Shown here piece after piece: positions 35,860 through 43,643 of a stretch of DNA of 64,000 nucleotides (position 1 is the stretch's first letter; each line of letters starts with the position of its first letter). A program made the translations under genes and the position numbers. The stretch is from positions 1,550,001-1,614,000 of the forward strand of contig NZ_CBDDBS010000003.1 of the NCBI RefSeq assembly GCF_965225875.1. Reading direction: 5' to 3'. This DNA is from Haliscomenobacter sp965225875 (GTDB lineage Bacteria; Bacteroidota; Bacteroidia; Chitinophagales; Saprospiraceae). The notes under the pieces are model-generated. The model saw nothing but the letters and a program-made list of their open reading frames with translations, was not told the origin of the DNA and searched no databases.

Positions 35860-36417
35860 ATGTTTAAAAAAGCGCTGGAACAATACAGTGATGAAGCCCT
35901 CATGCGCGAATTGGCAAAGGGCAAACCACAGGCATTCGGGGTCTTGTACGATCGGTACGGACCCCGAATGTACCGTTATTTCTACCGGATGTTGTGGCAG
36001 GATGCGGCCAAAGCCGAAGATTTTACCCAGGAATTATTCCTGAAAATCATTGAAAAGCCACAGTCTTTTGACCCATCCCGCAATTTTTGTACCTGGCTGT
36101 ACACCCTTGCGGCCAATTTGTGCAAAAATGAATACCGCCGCAAAAAGCCCGGCGAATTAGGGGAGGTGGATCAGGGAATTTTATTCGAAAATTTCTCTGA
36201 AAAAATGGACCAGCGATTATTCGATCAACAACTGCGTCGGGCCATTGATCAATTGAGCGCAAACCACCGGCAATGTTTCATTTTACGGTACCAGGAAGAA
36301 CGATCCGTGGCTGAAATTGCCGCAATCATTGGTTGCCCGGAAGGGACCATCAAATCACGCCTGCATTACGCTTTGCAGCAAGTTAGTCAACATTTAGAAG
36401 CCTGGAAAACCCACTGA
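35860..36417 (+). CDS. ECF-type RNA polymerase sigma factor
   Basis: 185 residues. The sigma-2 region spans about 25-95 (GVLYDRYGPRMYRYFYRMLW, then DAAKAEDFTQELFLKI). The sigma-4 region spans about 125-180 (LRRAIDQLSANHRQCFILRY, then VAEIAAIIGCPEGTIKSRLH). This is the standard two-domain ECF layout, with no extra C-terminal domain. It starts six bases after the FGE-like gene, and a putative anti-sigma gene begins three bases after its stop. The three genes probably form one operon. Target promoters cannot be read here. Confidence 0.92.
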   Translation: MFKKALEQYSDEALMRELAKGKPQAFGVLYDRYGPRMYRYFYRMLWQDAAKAEDFTQELFLKIIEKPQSFDPSRNFCTWLYTLAANLCKNEYRRKKPGELGEVDQGILFENFSEKMDQRLFDQQLRRAIDQLSANHRQCFILRYQEERSVAEIAAIIGCPEGTIKSRLHYALQQVSQHLEAWKTH

Positions 36418-36420
36418 AGT

Positions 36421-36939
36421 ATGGACATGAAGATTGAAGATTGGGCGATGAAGCGAGACTGGGTGGCATTAACCCACGCAGAACAAACACAGGTGCTGGC
36501 CAAAATGAGCCGTGAAGAGTACCAACACTTGCATCAGCGCATGCAAGGCATCAAGGCATTGGATGTGGAGGTACAACCACCTGCACAGTTGCGGGCTCGA
36601 TTGATGGATCAGTTGGCCGTTCAGGAAAAAATGGGGAGCCCCAAGGTTTGGTGGAAACGGCAGATTCCACTCTGGCAAGCCGCAGCGGCCATTCTGCTAG
36701 GGGTGCTAAGTACGTTTTGGATAAGTAGGTCGGAGCCAAAGGTAATTGAGCCCAGGGTGGTGCAGGTCCGTGATACTTTGCTACAAGAAAAACTAGTGTG
36801 GAAAGAAAAAATAGTGCAAAAGACCGTCGTGGTTTACCGCGATCGGGATAGTGTTCAGGTGGCGCCTAATGGGCCGAAAGGTGTTTCATTGGAAGATGCG
36901 CCGGAATTGCTAGGGTTATTTACACAAGCCGAGAAATGA
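36421..36939 (+). CDS. Putative anti-sigma factor, single-pass membrane protein
   Basis: 172 residues. An N-terminal cytoplasmic helical part (about 1-80) is followed by one membrane helix (IPLWQAAAAILLGVLSTFWI, about 82-101). A short periplasmic coiled region comes next (VVQVRDTLLQEKLVWKEKIV). No zinc-binding HxxxCxxC (ZAS) motif is visible. The assignment rests on topology and on its position three bases after the ECF sigma gene; Met3 is an alternative start. I infer that it holds the sigma factor at the membrane until an envelope signal. Confidence 0.6.
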   Translation: MDMKIEDWAMKRDWVALTHAEQTQVLAKMSREEYQHLHQRMQGIKALDVEVQPPAQLRARLMDQLAVQEKMGSPKVWWKRQIPLWQAAAAILLGVLSTFWISRSEPKVIEPRVVQVRDTLLQEKLVWKEKIVQKTVVVYRDRDSVQVAPNGPKGVSLEDAPELLGLFTQAEK

Positions 36940-36948
36940 TCAAGGCAG

Positions 36949-37028
36949 CGCGCTGTGTAGACGCACAGCCGTGCGTCTACACGCTGGTTCCAAACACCAA
37001 GAGACGCACAGCCGTGCGTCTCTACAGT
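36949..37028. repeat. Twin REP hairpins, GACGCACAGCCGTGCGTC type
   Basis: Two copies of GACGCACAGCCGTGCGTC, at 36959-36976 and 37003-37020, each flanked by TAC or TCT extensions of the stem. An outer GCGCTGT/ACAGTGC pair frames both. It lies between the anti-sigma-like gene and the convergent DUF6249-like gene. Extragenic palindromes of this kind are common in several phyla. Confidence 0.85.
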
Positions 37029-37044
37029 GCGGCATACATTATTT

Positions 37045-37413
37045 TCACAAAATGTCCGACTCCTGTTCGTGAACATCCGCCATGCGGCTCACATAGAAAT
37101 AGAACATCACCAGGCCAGCACCCACAAATAGCAGTACTCCTGCAAAATAGGCTACGTCATCGTCCATCCCTATGGCATCAAAAAAACCTCCAAACAGAAG
37201 TCCGATCCCAGCCATCAGGGCCACTATCCCGTGCTTGAGGGAACGCAGTTTGTCAACCGCATTGCGGCGAAAAATGCTGGCATCGCGCCCTGACTCAATC
37301 AATGCCAAACGAATTTTGGTCCGGTGGCTAAAATACATGTAGAAAAAAACGATGGCGGCGATAAATGGCCACACGATCGCGTTAATGGCAATGGCAACTT
37401 CGGGTCCGTGCAT
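37045..37413 (-). CDS. Small membrane protein, DUF6249-like
   Basis: 122 residues. Three hydrophobic helices are visible: about 8-28 (AINAIVWPFIAAIVFFYMYF), about 62-82 (IVALMAGIGLLFGGFFDAIG) and about 88-108 (VAYFAGVLLFVGAGLVMFYF). The motif HRTKIRLALIESGRD after the first helix is typical of DUF6249-type proteins in Bacteroidota, which are often encoded next to ECF sigma/anti-sigma genes. It converges on the sigma operon. Function is unknown. Confidence 0.7.
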   Translation of the reverse strand: MHGPEVAIAINAIVWPFIAAIVFFYMYFSHRTKIRLALIESGRDASIFRRNAVDKLRSLKHGIVALMAGIGLLFGGFFDAIGMDDDVAYFAGVLLFVGAGLVMFYFYVSRMADVHEQESDIL

Positions 37414-37532
37414 ATTTTTCTTTTTAATACTTTTTTAAATGTTGAACACTTTTTTTGACGGAGTCACCATCATCCCTGGTTACAAAAAAGTCGATTTTTT
37501 TTCGAGCTTTGTGCCCTAAATTTATTTCTGAC

Positions 37533-37814
37533 ATGCGCATCATTGGCAATATAGACCACCCTGTCCTTAAAATCACGGTTTTTAAAATGGAGAACCGCAT
37601 TTCTGTCAAGTTTGAATCGGGTTTGTACGAGCAGACTTACAAGTTCAGGATTGGGGAGGGGATTGAGAGTTTTGAAGATGTACAAAAAGTAGTGGATCCA
37701 CCTTTTCAGGCACAGGTGTTGCAATTGCTCACCAACATGCACGAATTGAAAAATCAGGCCATTGCACGGAATATCGTTCAGGAGGAAGAAGAAGAATTTG
37801 ATCGGATTATTTAG
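37533..37814 (+). CDS. Conserved hypothetical small protein
   Basis: 93 residues from ATG 37533 (MRIIGNIDHPVLKITVFKME). A longer frame from 37455 would add a 26-residue segment that looks untranslated. The first half is beta-rich (ISVKFESGLYEQTYKFR), the second helical (FEDVQKVVDPPFQAQVLQLL), and the tail is acidic (QEEEEEFDRII). It has no signal peptide. I do not recognise a named family. The last eight bases overlap the end of the convergent Uma2 gene. Confidence 0.68.
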   Translation: MRIIGNIDHPVLKITVFKMENRISVKFESGLYEQTYKFRIGEGIESFEDVQKVVDPPFQAQVLQLLTNMHELKNQAIARNIVQEEEEEFDRII

Positions 37815-38469
37815 TGCTACCCGGTGATTTTCCGAGAAACTTCACTTTTTGATAGATTTTTCCCAGCGCAAGTTCATGTCCTCCGATCTGAATCATTTGA
37901 TCCAGTTGATTGTATTCTTGACTTTTCCAAAAATCCTGTTCCCGCTGGTACAAGGTTACAAAGGGTTTGTGCTGGTGCACCAGTAAAATGTAATTCAGGG
38001 TAGGACAAAGTTTGTAGTTGGGTAATTTTTCGGTGTAATCATAATCCATGGTGCCATCTGAAAACACCTCAGCAACCAAAAATGGATTGATCACAGATTT
38101 GTAGGTTTTCTTTTTGGCCCGATGAGAGACAAATTCAGGGTCAGTCTCTAAGACAGTAACATCTGGTTTATAGTGATGGCCGCTCTCCTGAATCAGGACG
38201 CTGAGGTTGCTTCCGTATACCCTCGCTGTTTCTTTTTCTTGAAAAATCACGTTGAGAAACCAGATCAAATTGCCACAAATCAACTCATGTGCATCAGTAG
38301 GGGAACCCATATGAACCAAATTACCTTGTGAATATTCTACTTTAAAAGGTGCTATATCTGCAAAAGCAAGGTATTCTTCAAAAGATGCAGGAACGCGGAA
38401 AGGATCTCCCTCTTCGTCCAGGTAAGGCAGCAAGCGTGAGTGAATATTGGATTCTTGCGCAGTAAGCAT
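37807..38469 (-). CDS. Uma2 family (DUF820) PD-(D/E)XK nuclease-like protein
   Basis: 220 residues. The Uma2 pattern is seen in FEEYLAFADIAPFKVEYSQG at the start, HHYKPDVTVLETDPEF (active-site Asp), then PFLVAEVFSDGTMDYDYTEK (Glu and Lys region) and YILLVHQHKPFVTLYQR. These proteins have the restriction-nuclease fold and are common in Bacteroidota and cyanobacteria. Whether they cut DNA in cells is unsettled. No methylase or other defence gene is adjacent. It overlaps the small convergent gene at 37533-37814 by eight bases. Confidence 0.85.
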   Translation of the reverse strand: MLTAQESNIHSRLLPYLDEEGDPFRVPASFEEYLAFADIAPFKVEYSQGNLVHMGSPTDAHELICGNLIWFLNVIFQEKETARVYGSNLSVLIQESGHHYKPDVTVLETDPEFVSHRAKKKTYKSVINPFLVAEVFSDGTMDYDYTEKLPNYKLCPTLNYILLVHQHKPFVTLYQREQDFWKSQEYNQLDQMIQIGGHELALGKIYQKVKFLGKSPGSTK

Positions 38470-38516
38470 AATTTCTTTTTTTCAAAAATACATCAAAAAA
38501 AATGTTTGCGCAAGCG

Positions 38517-39146
38517 CTAACGGGGATACTCCTGCAAGAAGTTCTTGATGAACCCCTGCACCACTTTTAACCCCATATTGAAGTCCTTGTTGTTATTGAC
38601 CACCAAGTCAGCATGTTCAACGTGTGGTTGCACGTACTTCTCAAAACTGGGCATAACGTGGTTTTCGTAGCGGTACAACACATCATCGATGGGATAATTG
38701 CGCTCCATTTGATCTCGGCGGATCCGGCGAATGACTTTGAGGTTTTCTTTGGCGTGTAAGAAGACCCGCAAATCAAGTAAGGCATTGATTTTGCGGTAAT
38801 GAAATACAAACAAGCCTTCTACGATGATCACCGGGGCAGGTTTAAAAACCAGGGTTTTGGGGTTGGCTTGTTCGTTGTTAAAGGTATACTCTACCCGCTC
38901 AACTACCTGTCCCGCCAGCAGTTTTTCAATGTCCAGCAAAAAGGATTTTTTGTCAATTGAGTTAGGTAAGTCAAAATTGACTACTCCTTGCTCATCCTTT
39001 TTTTGGACCGACCTGGGTTTATAATAGTCATCTTGCGAAATCACACAGACATCGTTATCCTGGAAGGGCTCCCGCAACAGTTTAATAAACGTAGTTTTTC
39101 CGGAACCACTGCCGCCAGTAATTCCAATGACCAAAGGTGAGTTCAT
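38517..39146 (-). CDS. udk: Uridine kinase
   Basis: 209 residues, the family length. P-loop GITGGSGSGKTT at 8-19; DDYYKPR at about 40-46; NFDLPNSIDKKSF; VIIVEGLFVFHY (Walker B-like); and RRIRRDQMERNYPIDDVLYR (lid) all match uridine/cytidine kinases of the phosphoribulokinase superfamily. It phosphorylates uridine and cytidine in pyrimidine salvage. A lipoprotein gene (DUF1573) lies 12 bases upstream on the same strand, so the two are probably cotranscribed. Confidence 0.93.
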   Translation of the reverse strand: MNSPLVIGITGGSGSGKTTFIKLLREPFQDNDVCVISQDDYYKPRSVQKKDEQGVVNFDLPNSIDKKSFLLDIEKLLAGQVVERVEYTFNNEQANPKTLVFKPAPVIIVEGLFVFHYRKINALLDLRVFLHAKENLKVIRRIRRDQMERNYPIDDVLYRYENHVMPSFEKYVQPHVEHADLVVNNNKDFNMGLKVVQGFIKNFLQEYPR

Positions 39147-39158
39147 TTGTTGTTGTTT

Positions 39159-39650
39159 TTATTGTTTTGGAGCGCCTACTATTCCGACCAGTTCCAGCAT
39201 GTTTTTTGAAGGATAAGTATTGGCTACGATGGTGATCGGCTTCGCCTGGGGTCCTGCTTTCCCAAAAGTGTCAAATTTCACCTTGATTGTGCCCTTACCA
39301 CCAGGTTTGATGGCTTCTTTAGGCCATTCTGGCACGGTACAGCCACAAGTAGAATGTCCATTGGTGATTACCAGGGGCACTTTTCCGGTGTTGGTAAACT
39401 CGTATTCGTGGGTGACTACTTCACCTTCGGGGATTTCGCCAAAATCAAAATGGTGTTCTTTAAAAGTCATTTTGGCAACATTCACCGTGTCGATCGGTTC
39501 AGGTCTTGCGGATACCGGGTTGCGGATAATCTCTGAGTTAAAAACGAGTTCTGGATCGGTAATTTCTTCCACAGCACGTTGATCCTCCTTGGAATTGTTC
39601 TGACAAGCGGACAAAAAGAACAGAAAAATGAACAGTGAAATGTAACGCAT
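39159..39650 (-). CDS. DUF1573 domain lipoprotein
   Basis: 163 residues. Lipoprotein signal MRYISLFIFLFFLSACQNN with the lipid-modified Cys at 16. The mature DUF1573 domain (about 60-160) is an immunoglobulin-like fold with KEHHFDFGEIPEGEVVTHEY, EFTNTGKVPLVITNGHSTCG and TVPEWPKEAIKPGGKGTIKV; the Cys-Gly-Cys pair (about 107-109) is characteristic. Such proteins are abundant in Bacteroidota and of unknown function. A candidate promoter is at 39680-39714. Confidence 0.88.
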   Translation of the reverse strand: MRYISLFIFLFFLSACQNNSKEDQRAVEEITDPELVFNSEIIRNPVSARPEPIDTVNVAKMTFKEHHFDFGEIPEGEVVTHEYEFTNTGKVPLVITNGHSTCGCTVPEWPKEAIKPGGKGTIKVKFDTFGKAGPQAKPITIVANTYPSKNMLELVGIVGAPKQ

Positions 39651-39679
39651 GGAACTGTTTTTTTAAGAGCTTTACAGCG

Positions 39680-39714
39680 CAAAATTAACAAACACTGGCT
39701 GTAAATAAAGCAAA
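39680..39714 (-). promoter_or_regulatory. Candidate Bacteroidota promoter of the DUF1573-udk unit
   Basis: On the minus strand, TTTG (39714-39711) is followed after 23 bases by TAATTTTG (39687-39680), matching TTTG-N17-23-TAnnTTTG. The ATG is 30 bases further on. Confidence 0.5.
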
Positions 39715-39720
39715 GCGCCA

Positions 39721-40239
39721 ATGAATATTTACCTGATTGGTTTTATGGGTTCTGGCAAATCTTATACGGGGCAACAACTGGCAACTGCCCTGGATTTGCC
39801 TTTTGTAGATTTGGACGAACGGATAGAACAAGCTGAAAAACGCAGCATCGGGCAGATTTTTGAATCGGAAGGAGAAAGCTATTTTCGCAATCTGGAAGCA
39901 CAGTTGCTCAGGGCAACCGCAGCCGAGGGGCCAGCAGTAATTTCTTGTGGAGGAGGGACACCTTGTTTTCACCAAAACATGGACTGGATCAATACCAATG
40001 GCCTGAGCATTTACCTCAAAGCCAGTGTGCAACTCCTGGCCAAACGCCTGAAAAAAGGCCAGGAACATCGACCTTTGATTCGGGGGTTCAACACGACTGA
40101 ATTGGAGGGGTTCATTGCGGAGAGGCTGGAACAAAGGGAGTTTTACTACAACCAGGCGGAGATCGTCATTGTGCAGGATGACAACCAGTCTTTAGTCCCA
40201 CAATTGCTTACTTTGTGCGAAAATAGATTGAAAATTTAG
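39721..40239 (+). CDS. aroK: Shikimate kinase
   Basis: 172 residues. P-loop GFMGSGKSYTG at 7-17; shikimate-binding DLDERIEQAEKRSIGQIFE (Asp at about 32-34); SCGGGTPCF at about 78-86; and the lid and C-terminal arginine segment KKGQEHRPLI. This is the complete set for AroK/AroL. It phosphorylates shikimate on the way to chorismate. It starts 70 bases from the divergent DUF1573 gene and has no other aro gene beside it. The reading GFMGSGKSYTG (Tyr in place of the usual Thr) is a small deviation. Confidence 0.93.
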   Translation: MNIYLIGFMGSGKSYTGQQLATALDLPFVDLDERIEQAEKRSIGQIFESEGESYFRNLEAQLLRATAAEGPAVISCGGGTPCFHQNMDWINTNGLSIYLKASVQLLAKRLKKGQEHRPLIRGFNTTELEGFIAERLEQREFYYNQAEIVIVQDDNQSLVPQLLTLCENRLKI

Positions 40240-40368
40240 AACCAATCAACCTTGGTACTCCGGAGTCAGGGCTTCTCAAGCGCTACCACAACAATGAAAA
40301 ATCATCACCCTATGCGTAGTGGTCGGTCAAAAATGCACTGGATTTAGGTAAAAGCCATTAGCATTGCC

Positions 40369-40376
40369 TATCTTTG
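40369..40376 (+). promoter_or_regulatory. Candidate -7 box of the radical SAM gene
   Basis: TATCTTTG fits TAnnTTTG exactly and sits 21 bases before the ATG at 40398. A weak -33-like TTTAG is at 40343-40347. Confidence 0.45.
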
Positions 40377-40397
40377 CCCTTTCAAACCATAAATGAC

Positions 40398-41696
40398 ATG
40401 ACACTCAAGCACTCGCCATACGTGCTATACGCGGATACAGAAGGGAACGTTTTTGAGGACAAGAGCTTATACGCCGTTGGCCGTGCTGGCTGGTACTGTT
40501 ATCCTGTGCCAGATGAAGACTGGATTGAACTGCCCGATGGTGGCTCTTTATACAATTTGCCCAACCGCATTCCCCTGGGCATTGACGTCAAAACCGGAGA
40601 GATGCGCCTCTGCGATCTGGGTTTTGCCGTAGCCGCCTTTGTACCGCCCGCACATACGGGCTTGTTCCTTGCGGCCTACGAAAACCAGCCCGAAGCCCCG
40701 ACCCTTTCGCTGTTTTGTTATACTGCGGTGGGTTGGTACCGGGGCAAGTTTTATGTACCTGCGGTACGGGTCGAAGCCGACATTCGCCAGGAATGTGCGG
40801 GGTTTGACCACAATGTAGTGCAACAGGGGGTTAAAGAACTGCGCAAAGCTTATCCGCACAACCGCCTGGTGGAACACCTCGCCGAAAACTGTGCCCTGAC
40901 CTATACCTGCCCCGCTGCCCGTAACTATTTCATGGGCCGTTGGGAGTGCCCGGTTCCGGTTTCTCCGGCTTGTAATGCCAATTGTATCGGGTGTATTTCG
41001 GAGCAACCTGAGGATGAAACGGTAGTTTCGAATCAGGATCGTTTGCAGTTCAAACCCACGCCTCAAGAAATCATCGAATTCACGGTGCCGCACCTCGAAT
41101 CCGCCCCTTATCCGCTAATTAGCTTCGGGCAGGGCTGCGAAGGTGAACCCCTGCTGATGTGGGAAACCATCCGTGATGCCATCATCGAAATCCGCAAGTT
41201 CACCGATAAAGGTTCGATCAACATCAACACCAACGGCAGCAAACCCGATGCAGTAGAAGCCTTGTGTAAAGTGGGACTGAACAGCATCCGGGTCAGCACC
41301 AACTCCCTGCAGCGCCACATTTACACGCCATATTACCGCCCCAACAACTACGATTTTGATGCCCTCGCGGAATCAATCAAAATTGTAAATCGTTACGGCG
41401 GTTGGACCAGCATCAACTACTTTGCTTTCCCTGGCCAAACCGACTCGGTGGAAGAATACGAAGCCCTGCGCGCTTTCATCAAGGACACCGGCCTGAAAAT
41501 GATCCAGTGGCGCAACTTCAACATCGACCCCGACTGGTACTTGGGCCGCATCAATTTGCCGGATTCCGGTGATATTCTGGGCATCAAACAGGTGATGGAA
41601 TTGATCAAGGAAGAATTCCCAGACATCAAATACGGCTATTACAATCCACCAATGGAGCGAATCAAAGGGAATTTCGAGGTGGATTTTGCCCATTGA
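40398..41696 (+). CDS. Radical SAM protein with long N-terminal domain
   Basis: About 432 residues from ATG 40398. The first about 190 residues form a separate domain of unknown type (HSPYVLYADTEGNVFEDKSL ... RIPLGIDVKTGEMRLCDLGF). Then comes the radical SAM motif CNANCIGC (C-x3-C-x2-C), with later RISFG-like (LISFGQGCEGEPLL) and INTNGSKPDAVEAL segments typical of the core. No SPASM or Twitch cysteine cluster is evident at the C-terminus. The substrate is not assignable. It has no peptide or maturase neighbour; the next gene is a secreted dioxygenase. The upstream in-frame TTG is unlikely to be the start. Confidence 0.85.
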   Translation: MTLKHSPYVLYADTEGNVFEDKSLYAVGRAGWYCYPVPDEDWIELPDGGSLYNLPNRIPLGIDVKTGEMRLCDLGFAVAAFVPPAHTGLFLAAYENQPEAPTLSLFCYTAVGWYRGKFYVPAVRVEADIRQECAGFDHNVVQQGVKELRKAYPHNRLVEHLAENCALTYTCPAARNYFMGRWECPVPVSPACNANCIGCISEQPEDETVVSNQDRLQFKPTPQEIIEFTVPHLESAPYPLISFGQGCEGEPLLMWETIRDAIIEIRKFTDKGSININTNGSKPDAVEALCKVGLNSIRVSTNSLQRHIYTPYYRPNNYDFDALAESIKIVNRYGGWTSINYFAFPGQTDSVEEYEALRAFIKDTGLKMIQWRNFNIDPDWYLGRINLPDSGDILGIKQVMELIKEEFPDIKYGYYNPPMERIKGNFEVDFAH

Positions 41697-41755
41697 CAGT
41701 ATTTAACCTGCAACGGTTTAAGGTCGGGATTGTCTTTCTTTAAAACCACCTCATC

Positions 41756-42394
41756 ATGCGCAAGATATTCACTTTGTGTTCATTGGCTTTTTTAAGCATC
41801 AGTATTTCAATGCAGGCGCAAACCAAAGCCAGGCCCAAAGTTGGCGGCCCCTGTGAAGGCTGCAATCTGCTGTTTATGGGCATTCCCAAAGCCATGAACA
41901 GTGTGGATACCAGTACAGGTTGGGAGGAAAAAGGGGCCAATAAAATCCTCATCAAAGGGACAGTTTACCAGCAGGATGGCAAAACACCTGCTCCAAACGT
42001 AGTGGTTTATTATTACCACACTGATACCAAAGGAAATTATACCCCGAATACATCTGTGCCCAAGGGTGCCGAGCGGCATGGGTACTTGCGCGGTTGGGTC
42101 AAAAGTGACAAAGATGGACATTACGCCATTTATACCATTCGGCCAGCATCTTACCCTGGCACGGATATCCTGGCACATATCCACGTGACCATCAAAGAGC
42201 CTAAGTTGAAAGAACCTTATTACATTGATGAATTTTTGTTCGACGACGACCCTTTCATGACACCTGAGCGGCGCAAGGGCCATGCAAACCGGGGCGGGAA
42301 CGGCATCTTAAAATTGGTGAAAAACGGGAATGGATTGTGGGTGGCCAACCACGATATTATTCTAGGTTTGAACATTCCGAATTATCCAAAGTGA
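41756..42394 (+). CDS. Secreted intradiol ring-cleavage dioxygenase-like protein
   Basis: 212 residues with a signal peptide (MRKIFTLCSLAFLSISISMQ). Segments NVVVYYYHTDTKGNYTP, YAIYTIRPASYPG and ILAHIHVTIKEP supply the two tyrosines and two histidines that bind non-heme Fe(III) in catechol and protocatechuate dioxygenases. Exported members of this family are common in Bacteroidota and fungi; their substrates are mostly unknown and may be lignin- or plant-derived phenolics. A CEGCNLL motif near the mature N-terminus may form a disulphide. No beta-ketoadipate genes are nearby. Confidence 0.85.
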   Translation: MRKIFTLCSLAFLSISISMQAQTKARPKVGGPCEGCNLLFMGIPKAMNSVDTSTGWEEKGANKILIKGTVYQQDGKTPAPNVVVYYYHTDTKGNYTPNTSVPKGAERHGYLRGWVKSDKDGHYAIYTIRPASYPGTDILAHIHVTIKEPKLKEPYYIDEFLFDDDPFMTPERRKGHANRGGNGILKLVKNGNGLWVANHDIILGLNIPNYPK

Positions 42395-42403
42395 TGGCTT
42401 AAC

Positions 42404-42880
42404 TTAGGTTTTAGCTTTAATCGGTATCCAAATCTCCTCCTCCGACTCCGGGTCGTTGTTCTTGTATTTTTCTCCCAACAGTTCAAAATGTTCGCGATGA
42501 TCAAGAAGGTACCCAAAATTTGGCAGCCATTCTTGAAAAATGTAGTGAAAAGTTTTTTGAAAGGCACTGGCAGGCCCAATGTGCTGAAAAACCGCATACA
42601 AACCCCCAGCCAGTTCATACGTCTCCATTCCTTCCGGGATTGCCTCCAAATCGCTCACCTCCACGGCTGCCCATTTTACAAATTCGATATCCTCCTTAAA
42701 ACTCGGCGGTGAGTTAAAGATTTGCATGGAGTATAAATTGTTGTCTACCTTGTTTTGGATTTTCATGCGATGGGGCATAAAGCTGCCCCACAACATCCCG
42801 GTGCGATCCTGACTAAAACTCATTAGCATTTGCTTCCCCACCAGTTTTTTACTGGGGAGTGTTTCAATTCTTAAAAACAT
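42404..42880 (-). CDS. GyrI-like/effector-binding domain protein
   Basis: 158 residues from ATG 42880 (MFLRIETLPSKKLVGKQMLM); the longer frame begins upstream inside the rluE gene and adds an unlikely extension. The pattern LRIETLPSKKLVGKQ, LWGSFMPHR, WAAVEVSDLEAIPEGMETYE and YAVFQHIGPASAFQKTFHYI matches the GyrI-like small-molecule-binding fold found in AraC effector domains and stand-alone proteins. It has no DNA-binding domain. It may bind a drug-like ligand. It follows the rluE-like gene by four bases on the same strand. Confidence 0.8.
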   Translation of the reverse strand: MFLRIETLPSKKLVGKQMLMSFSQDRTGMLWGSFMPHRMKIQNKVDNNLYSMQIFNSPPSFKEDIEFVKWAAVEVSDLEAIPEGMETYELAGGLYAVFQHIGPASAFQKTFHYIFQEWLPNFGYLLDHREHFELLGEKYKNNDPESEEEIWIPIKAKT

Positions 42881-42884
42881 GGGC

Positions 42885-43481
42885 TTATTTGATTTTAAGT
42901 GCTTGATATATTTCGGTTTGGCTGTATTCCTGATGGGCCCCCAGCGGTAATTCCCCGAGGGCAAGGTTTTCAATTTTTACGCGCAACAAACGCAATACCG
43001 GAAAGCCCACTTTGGCGCACATGCGCCGCACTTGGCGGTTTTTTCCCTCCTGCAAGGACAACTCCAGCCAGGTTTCCGGGATATTGGCCCGGTAGCGGAT
43101 GGGCGGATTGCGCTCAGCAACCATGGGTTGAGGTTCCAGTACCTTTGCCTTGGCGGGTATGGTATGGTGTGTTTTTTTGTTGATGCGGATGTCGATACCA
43201 TTGCGCAGTTGTTGGAGTGCTTCGGCACCTGGACTTCCTTCTACTTGCACCCAGTAAGTCCGCCAATGGGCATGGCGGGGGTCAAGTAATTTGGCATTGA
43301 GTTTGGCATCATTGCTCAGCAACAAAAGCCCTTCGCTGTCCTGATCCAGGCGGCCGATGGGATAAACATCTGGAGGAAAGGGGCCCAAATCAGCGAGGGT
43401 CAATTGCCCGGCTTCTTCTGGGGTGAATTGACTCAAATAACCATATGGTTTGTGGAGGATGAAGTAGCGAAATTGGCTCAA
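42885..43481 (-). CDS. rluE: 23S rRNA pseudouridine synthase, RluE-like
   Basis: 198 residues. The catalytic aspartate is Asp46 in GRLDQDSEGLLLLSND. FILHKPYGYLSQFTPEE at the start and LQEGKNRQVRRMCAKVGFPV near 135-155 are typical of the RsuA/RluB/E/F group. There is no N-terminal S4 domain, as in RluE, which modifies U2457 of 23S rRNA in Escherichia coli. Length and motifs favour RluE over RsuA, but the target base is inferred. The GyrI-like gene is four bases downstream. Confidence 0.85.
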   Translation of the reverse strand: MSQFRYFILHKPYGYLSQFTPEEAGQLTLADLGPFPPDVYPIGRLDQDSEGLLLLSNDAKLNAKLLDPRHAHWRTYWVQVEGSPGAEALQQLRNGIDIRINKKTHHTIPAKAKVLEPQPMVAERNPPIRYRANIPETWLELSLQEGKNRQVRRMCAKVGFPVLRLLRVKIENLALGELPLGAHQEYSQTEIYQALKIK

Positions 43482-43547
43482 AGGGCGGATTGTTTTGCCC
43501 TCAAAAATAGCAAGACTAAACGGATTTGAAGCAAATTCTATTGAACT

Positions 43548-43643
43548 GTTGTAACTAAGGTGTTCTAAGGTGCCTAAGGTGGTTCATATAAAACATGTTC
43601 TTTTTGAACCACCTTAGGCACCTTAGAACACCTCAGTTACAAC
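43548..43643. repeat. Long intergenic palindrome, CCACCTAAG family, copy 5
   Basis: Arms 43548-43586 and 43605-43643 pair over 39 bases with one mismatch (GGTGTTCTAAGGTGCCTAAG). The loop is only 18 bases. The right arm includes the last two codons and the TAA stop (43637-43639, minus strand) of the DUF4173 gene. Confidence 0.9.

Noticed and set aside
37807..38469. Uma2 gene as part of a restriction or defence island
   Set aside because: No methylase, helicase or other defence gene is adjacent; neighbours are housekeeping genes and Uma2 genes are scattered widely in such genomes.
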